DNA of 37,495 nt from Verrucomicrobiota bacterium (GTDB taxonomy: Bacteria > Verrucomicrobiota > Verrucomicrobiia > Limisphaerales > UBA9464): NCBI GenBank assembly GCA_029865985.1, contig JARXAF010000162.1:1-37495 (forward strand). The letters run 5' to 3'. Made by a program: the position numbers and the translations under genes. The stretch's first letter is position 1. Each line of letters begins with the position of its first letter. Below are positions 35,109 through 37,495 of this stretch, piece by piece. Under the pieces are notes generated by a model. It did not search any database and was not told the origin of the DNA. It was given only the letters and a program-made list of their open reading frames with translations.

Positions 35109-35283
35109 ACGGGTGGTCTCAAACGGGCTGCTTGGGCACCTCGGGTGCGGCCGGGCCGTTTTCATCGAATGCTCGGGGAGCGGAGCGTTGCTCGAGAGGG
35201 CTGAGGAAGGAGTCTGATTGCCTCGAAATGATTCCGTTCCTCCGGAATGGGCCCTGCGGTCCCAATTGGGAATCAGCAAAACA

Positions 35284-35311
35284 AAAAGGCACCCCGGTGG
35301 GGGTGCCTTTT
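35284..35311. terminator. bidirectional terminator hairpin downstream of the prepilin-like gene
   Basis: Twelve-base arms AAAAGGCACCCC (35284-35295) and GGGGTGCCTTTT (35300-35311) enclose the tetraloop GGTG. The minus-strand read ends in a T-run, fitting the prepilin-like gene whose stop is at 35352. It may also stop read-through from the epimerase gene. Confidence 0.85.
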
Positions 35312-35316
35312 GAGCG

Positions 35317-35336
35317 TTCAACCCGGTGGGGTTGAA
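35317..35336. terminator. second adjacent hairpin with the same tetraloop
   Basis: TTCAACCC (35317-35324) pairs with GGGTTGAA (35329-35336) around GGTG, the same loop as the neighbouring terminator five bases away. It may be an accessory stem or an mRNA 3'-end stabiliser for the prepilin-like gene; it lacks its own T-run. Confidence 0.55.
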
Positions 35337-35351
35337 TCTGATGCAGACAAC

Positions 35352-36113
35352 TTAGTTGCCAGCAGCCGGGAAGATGAAGTTCTGCGCGCCCGAGTTGGCG
35401 GCGGCGTCGCGGATCTGATCGCGGACGCGGCCCGAGGACACCTGCTGAACAGAGCCGTCACCCAAGAGGATGTTGCCCGCGTTCTGGTGGATCGAGCTGG
35501 TGTAGCCGATCTTGTTCAGAGCCGCAACGGCAATGGCGCCATTGGCGTCGGGGTTCGCGAAGATGATGTGCTTGCCAGCCAGCTGCTGCTCGGTCGAACC
35601 GTTGGTCAGGTTGCGGTCCCCGCCCAAGATGCTCTGGGGCTGCTCTTCGGTCGCCGTGGTGCCGAGGAAATAGCTCGGAACCTTCAGGTTGTTAGCGATG
35701 GCCAGACGCTGCACGCCCACCCAGGTGTTGGAGGCGGTGAAGCGGCTACCGTCGGAGGGGCACCAGACGATCTTCGGCGTGCTCAGCTCGTTGGAGACGG
35801 CAGCGAAGCAGGCAGTGACGTTGTTCGAGATGGTCGTGGTGGGAGCGCCGGCCGCGGTGGCGGCGATCAGCGAGACACCGCCCTGGGCGGGATCAACCTG
35901 CCAGGGATAGGCACCACCGAAGTCCACCGCGAAGGTGCGGAAGGCCAGTCCGATGTTCTTGAGGTTGTTGACGCAGGAGATGCGGTTGGCGCGAGCCTTG
36001 GCCTTGGCCAGAGCGGGCAAGAGCATGCCAGCCAGAATCGCGATGATGGCGATAACGACGAGCAACTCGATCAGCGTGAAGGCGCCGAGACGTTGTTTGC
36101 GGAGACGATTCAT
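35352..36113 (-). CDS. prepilin-like (type II secretion pseudopilin) protein with H-X9-DG tail
   Basis: A 253-residue protein. The basic leader [11 protein letters not shown] is followed by [24 protein letters not shown], the prepilin cleavage/methylation motif; cutting before F12 places Glu at +5. Near the C-terminus H-X9-DG is visible (H...LLGDGSVQ), the signature of the large DUF1559-like family common in Planctomycetes and Verrucomicrobia. These proteins are processed by a prepilin peptidase and assemble at, or lie beside, type II secretion-like machinery; most have no proven function. ATG 36113 was chosen because it gives the short basic leader; the frame is open to 36167. It has a good sigma70 promoter and a terminator of its own, so it is probably a strongly expressed single-gene unit. 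Confidence 0.9.
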   Translation of the reverse strand: MNRLRKQRLGAFTLIELLVVIAIIAILAGMLLPALAKAKARANRISCVNNLKNIGLAFRTFAVDFGGAYPWQVDPAQGGVSLIAATAAGAPTTTISNNVTACFAAVSNELSTPKIVWCPSDGSRFTASNTWVGVQRLAIANNLKVPSYFLGTTATEEQPQSILGGDRNLTNGSTEQQLAGKHIIFANPDANGAIAVAALNKIGYTSSIHQNAGNILLGDGSVQQVSSGRVRDQIRDAAANSGAQNFIFPAAGN

Positions 36114-36152
36114 AGGATCTTTGTGTGAATTTAAGGGCTTACGGTGGCGGCG

Positions 36153-36180
36153 ACTGTAGGGAGTCAACCTAAGCTGTCAA
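36153..36180 (-). promoter_or_regulatory. promoter of the prepilin-like gene
   Basis: On the minus strand TTGACA (36180-36175, perfect -35) and TACAGT (36158-36153, 4 of 6) are 16 bases apart. The predicted start of transcription near 36146 leaves a 33-base leader before the ATG at 36113. The rest of 36181-36343 holds no gene or repeat that I can see. Confidence 0.6.
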
Positions 36181-36344
36181 CGCCATTTGTCCCGATTTCA
36201 GCAATGGGGGTGCCATCGGTCAAAAACGGCTGTTTTGTTGGTAATTCAGCGGATTTCTCCAGAACGGTCTGCGTGAACCGCGTGAGGTTGACGCAATGGG
36301 TGTGTTTTTTCTGCGCCGGCTTTTCATGCGCGCTGTTGGGCAAG

Positions 36345-36370
36345 AAAAAACCCGGGCCATGGCCCGGGTT
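36345..36370 (-). terminator. terminator of the glutamine synthetase gene
   Basis: A near-perfect palindrome, AACCCGGGCC (36349-36358) and GGCCCGGGTT (36361-36370) separated by AT. On the minus strand it is followed by a run of six T's (36350-36345). It lies 38 bases after the glnII stop. Confidence 0.85.
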
Positions 36371-36408
36371 GTTGATTGTCGGTCAGCGAGGTTTGTTACC
36401 TCGGTCGA

Positions 36409-37437
36409 TCACGGCGTCGGCACCGTGGCGATCGTCTGCAAGATGCGGCTGGCAATCGCGTACGGGTCGCCCTGGGAGTTCGGACGACGGTCTTCGACGT
36501 AGCCCTTGTAGCCGTTGTTGACGAAGCTGTGAGGGACGCGGATCGAAGCGCCGCGGTTGGCGACACCGTAGCTGAACTTGTCGATCGACTGGGTCTCGTG
36601 CAAACCGGTCAGGCGGAGGTGATTGTCCGGTCCGTACACGGCGATGTGCTCGTTCTTGTACTTGTCGAACGCCGCCATGAGGGCCTCGAAGTAAGCTTGG
36701 CCACCCTTCTCGCGCATGTAGGTGGTGGAGAAGTTCGAGTGCATGCCCGAACCGTTCCAATCCACGTCCTTGCCCAGGGGCTTGCAGTGAAAGTTCACGT
36801 CGACGCCGTACTTCTCACACAGGCGCATGAGCATGTAACGGGCGATCCAAACCTGATCAGCGGCGGTCTTGGAGCCCTTGCCGAAGATCTGGAATTCCCA
36901 CTGGCCCTTGGCCACTTCGGCGTTGATGCCCTCGTGGTTGATACCGGCATCGAGGCACTGTTCGAGGTGCTCCTCGACGATTTCGCGTGCGACGTCACCG
37001 ACGGCCTTGTAGCCAACGCCGGTGTAATACTCGCCCTGGGGATAGGGGAAATTGTCGGCACCGGCGGGGAAACCCAGCGGGCGGCCATCCCGATACAGAA
37101 AGTATTCCTGCTCGAAGCCAAACCAGGCGCCCGGGTCATCGAGAATGGTCGCACGGGTGTTCGAGGGGTGAGGGGTCACGCCATCGGGCATCATCACTTC
37201 GCACATCACCAACGCACCGTTCTTGCGGGTGCTGTCGGGATAGACGGCCACCGGCTTGAGCACGCAGTCCGAGCTGCGGCCCTCGGCCTGACGGGTGGAG
37301 CTGCCGTCGAAATTCCAGAGCGGCAACTGCTCGAGCTTCGGGAAGCTCTCGAATTCCTTGATCTGGGTTTTGCCGCGGAGGTTGGGGACTGGCTGGTAAC
37401 CATCGAGCCAGATGTATTCCAATTTGTATTTAGCCAT
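36409..37437 (-). CDS. glnII: glutamine synthetase type II (eukaryote-like)
   Basis: A 342-residue protein, the short length typical of GSII rather than the 440-470 residues of GSI. Landmarks are MAKYKLEYIWLDGY, WNFDGSSTRQAEG (41-53), GAWFGFEQEYFLY (metal-binding Glu), NHEGINAEVAKGQWEFQIF, DWNGSGMHSNFST and ANRGASIRVP. It makes glutamine from glutamate, ammonia and ATP and acts as an oligomer in the cytoplasm. GSII is known from rhizobia, Streptomyces and Frankia among bacteria and from eukaryotes. It lacks the adenylylation site that regulates GSI, so control would be transcriptional or by feedback. ATG 37437 starts the family N-terminus; a longer frame to 37488 looks spurious. A 10-base direct repeat lies just upstream. 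Confidence 0.95.
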   Translation of the reverse strand: MAKYKLEYIWLDGYQPVPNLRGKTQIKEFESFPKLEQLPLWNFDGSSTRQAEGRSSDCVLKPVAVYPDSTRKNGALVMCEVMMPDGVTPHPSNTRATILDDPGAWFGFEQEYFLYRDGRPLGFPAGADNFPYPQGEYYTGVGYKAVGDVAREIVEEHLEQCLDAGINHEGINAEVAKGQWEFQIFGKGSKTAADQVWIARYMLMRLCEKYGVDVNFHCKPLGKDVDWNGSGMHSNFSTTYMREKGGQAYFEALMAAFDKYKNEHIAVYGPDNHLRLTGLHETQSIDKFSYGVANRGASIRVPHSFVNNGYKGYVEDRRPNSQGDPYAIASRILQTIATVPTP

Positions 37438-37456
37438 GGATGTGAATGGTAGTGAC

Positions 37457-37484
37457 TGCAGCGAATCGTCCCGATGCAGCGAAT
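37457..37484. repeat. 10-bp direct repeat upstream of glnII
   Basis: TGCAGCGAAT occurs at 37457-37466 and again at 37475-37484, an 18-base period, 20-47 bases upstream of the glnII ATG. It could be a regulator site. Only the window edge lies beyond, so the promoter itself may be cut off. Confidence 0.5.
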
Positions 37485-37495
37485 TCATGAAGCAG

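Overview
This G+C-rich window looks like chromosomal DNA of a Verrucomicrobiota bacterium, most likely from the Pedosphaera/Limisphaerales side of the phylum. That placement is an inference from gene content: two separate DUF1501 clusters (one with DUF1549/DUF1553, one with DUF1800), a prepilin-like protein with an H-X9-DG tail, a TPR + FG-GAP/ASPIC-type exported protein, LL-diaminopimelate aminotransferase and a type II glutamine synthetase. No rRNA, tRNA, transposase, integrase or CRISPR array was seen. No gene-free stretch exceeds 300 bases.

Layout. 1-2817 (minus): a SWIM/SNF2 helicase running off the left edge, preceded by a HAD phosphatase. 2917-4838 (plus): a small TPR protein, then L-fuconate dehydratase. 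4884-6156: a DUF4143 ATPase behind two palindromic operator-like repeats. 6321-7559: dapL. 7665-13868 (plus): a three-gene exported operon made of a PDZ pseudo-protease-like protein, a DUF1549/DUF1553 protein with a discoidin-like insert, and a Tat-type DUF1501 protein. 13932-15368 (minus): a phosphohexomutase. 15550-16044: a small membrane zinc-ribbon protein. 16097-24202 (minus): a second exported cluster, a 1264-residue mosaic protein with a C25/caspase-like region, a DUF1800 protein and a second DUF1501 protein. 24416-25369: an exported FKBP isomerase with a clear terminator. 25529-27588 (plus): a flavin-dependent halogenase-like oxidoreductase, a MoaD/ThiS-like sulfur carrier and a NIL-domain protein. 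27724-31056 (minus): the TPR/FG-GAP protein. 31163-32994: divergent dapF and panC. 33129-33911 (minus): trxA behind an Ala/Pro-rich membrane-anchored protein. 34149-35108: an SDR epimerase. 35352-36113 (minus): the prepilin-like protein. 36409-37437 (minus): glnII.

How the genes fit together. dapL and dapF are two steps of the diaminopimelate-aminotransferase route to meso-DAP and lysine. panC (pantothenate), glnII (nitrogen assimilation), the phosphohexomutase and trxA are housekeeping. The accessory interest lies in the two exported DUF1501 operons, whose biochemical roles are unknown, in the operator-flanked DUF4143 ATPase, and in the halogenase-like / sulfur-carrier / NIL cluster. Start codons are often weakly supported because Shine-Dalgarno sequences are sparse. 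Where an internal ATG/GTG fits the family better than the longest frame, I chose it and said so.
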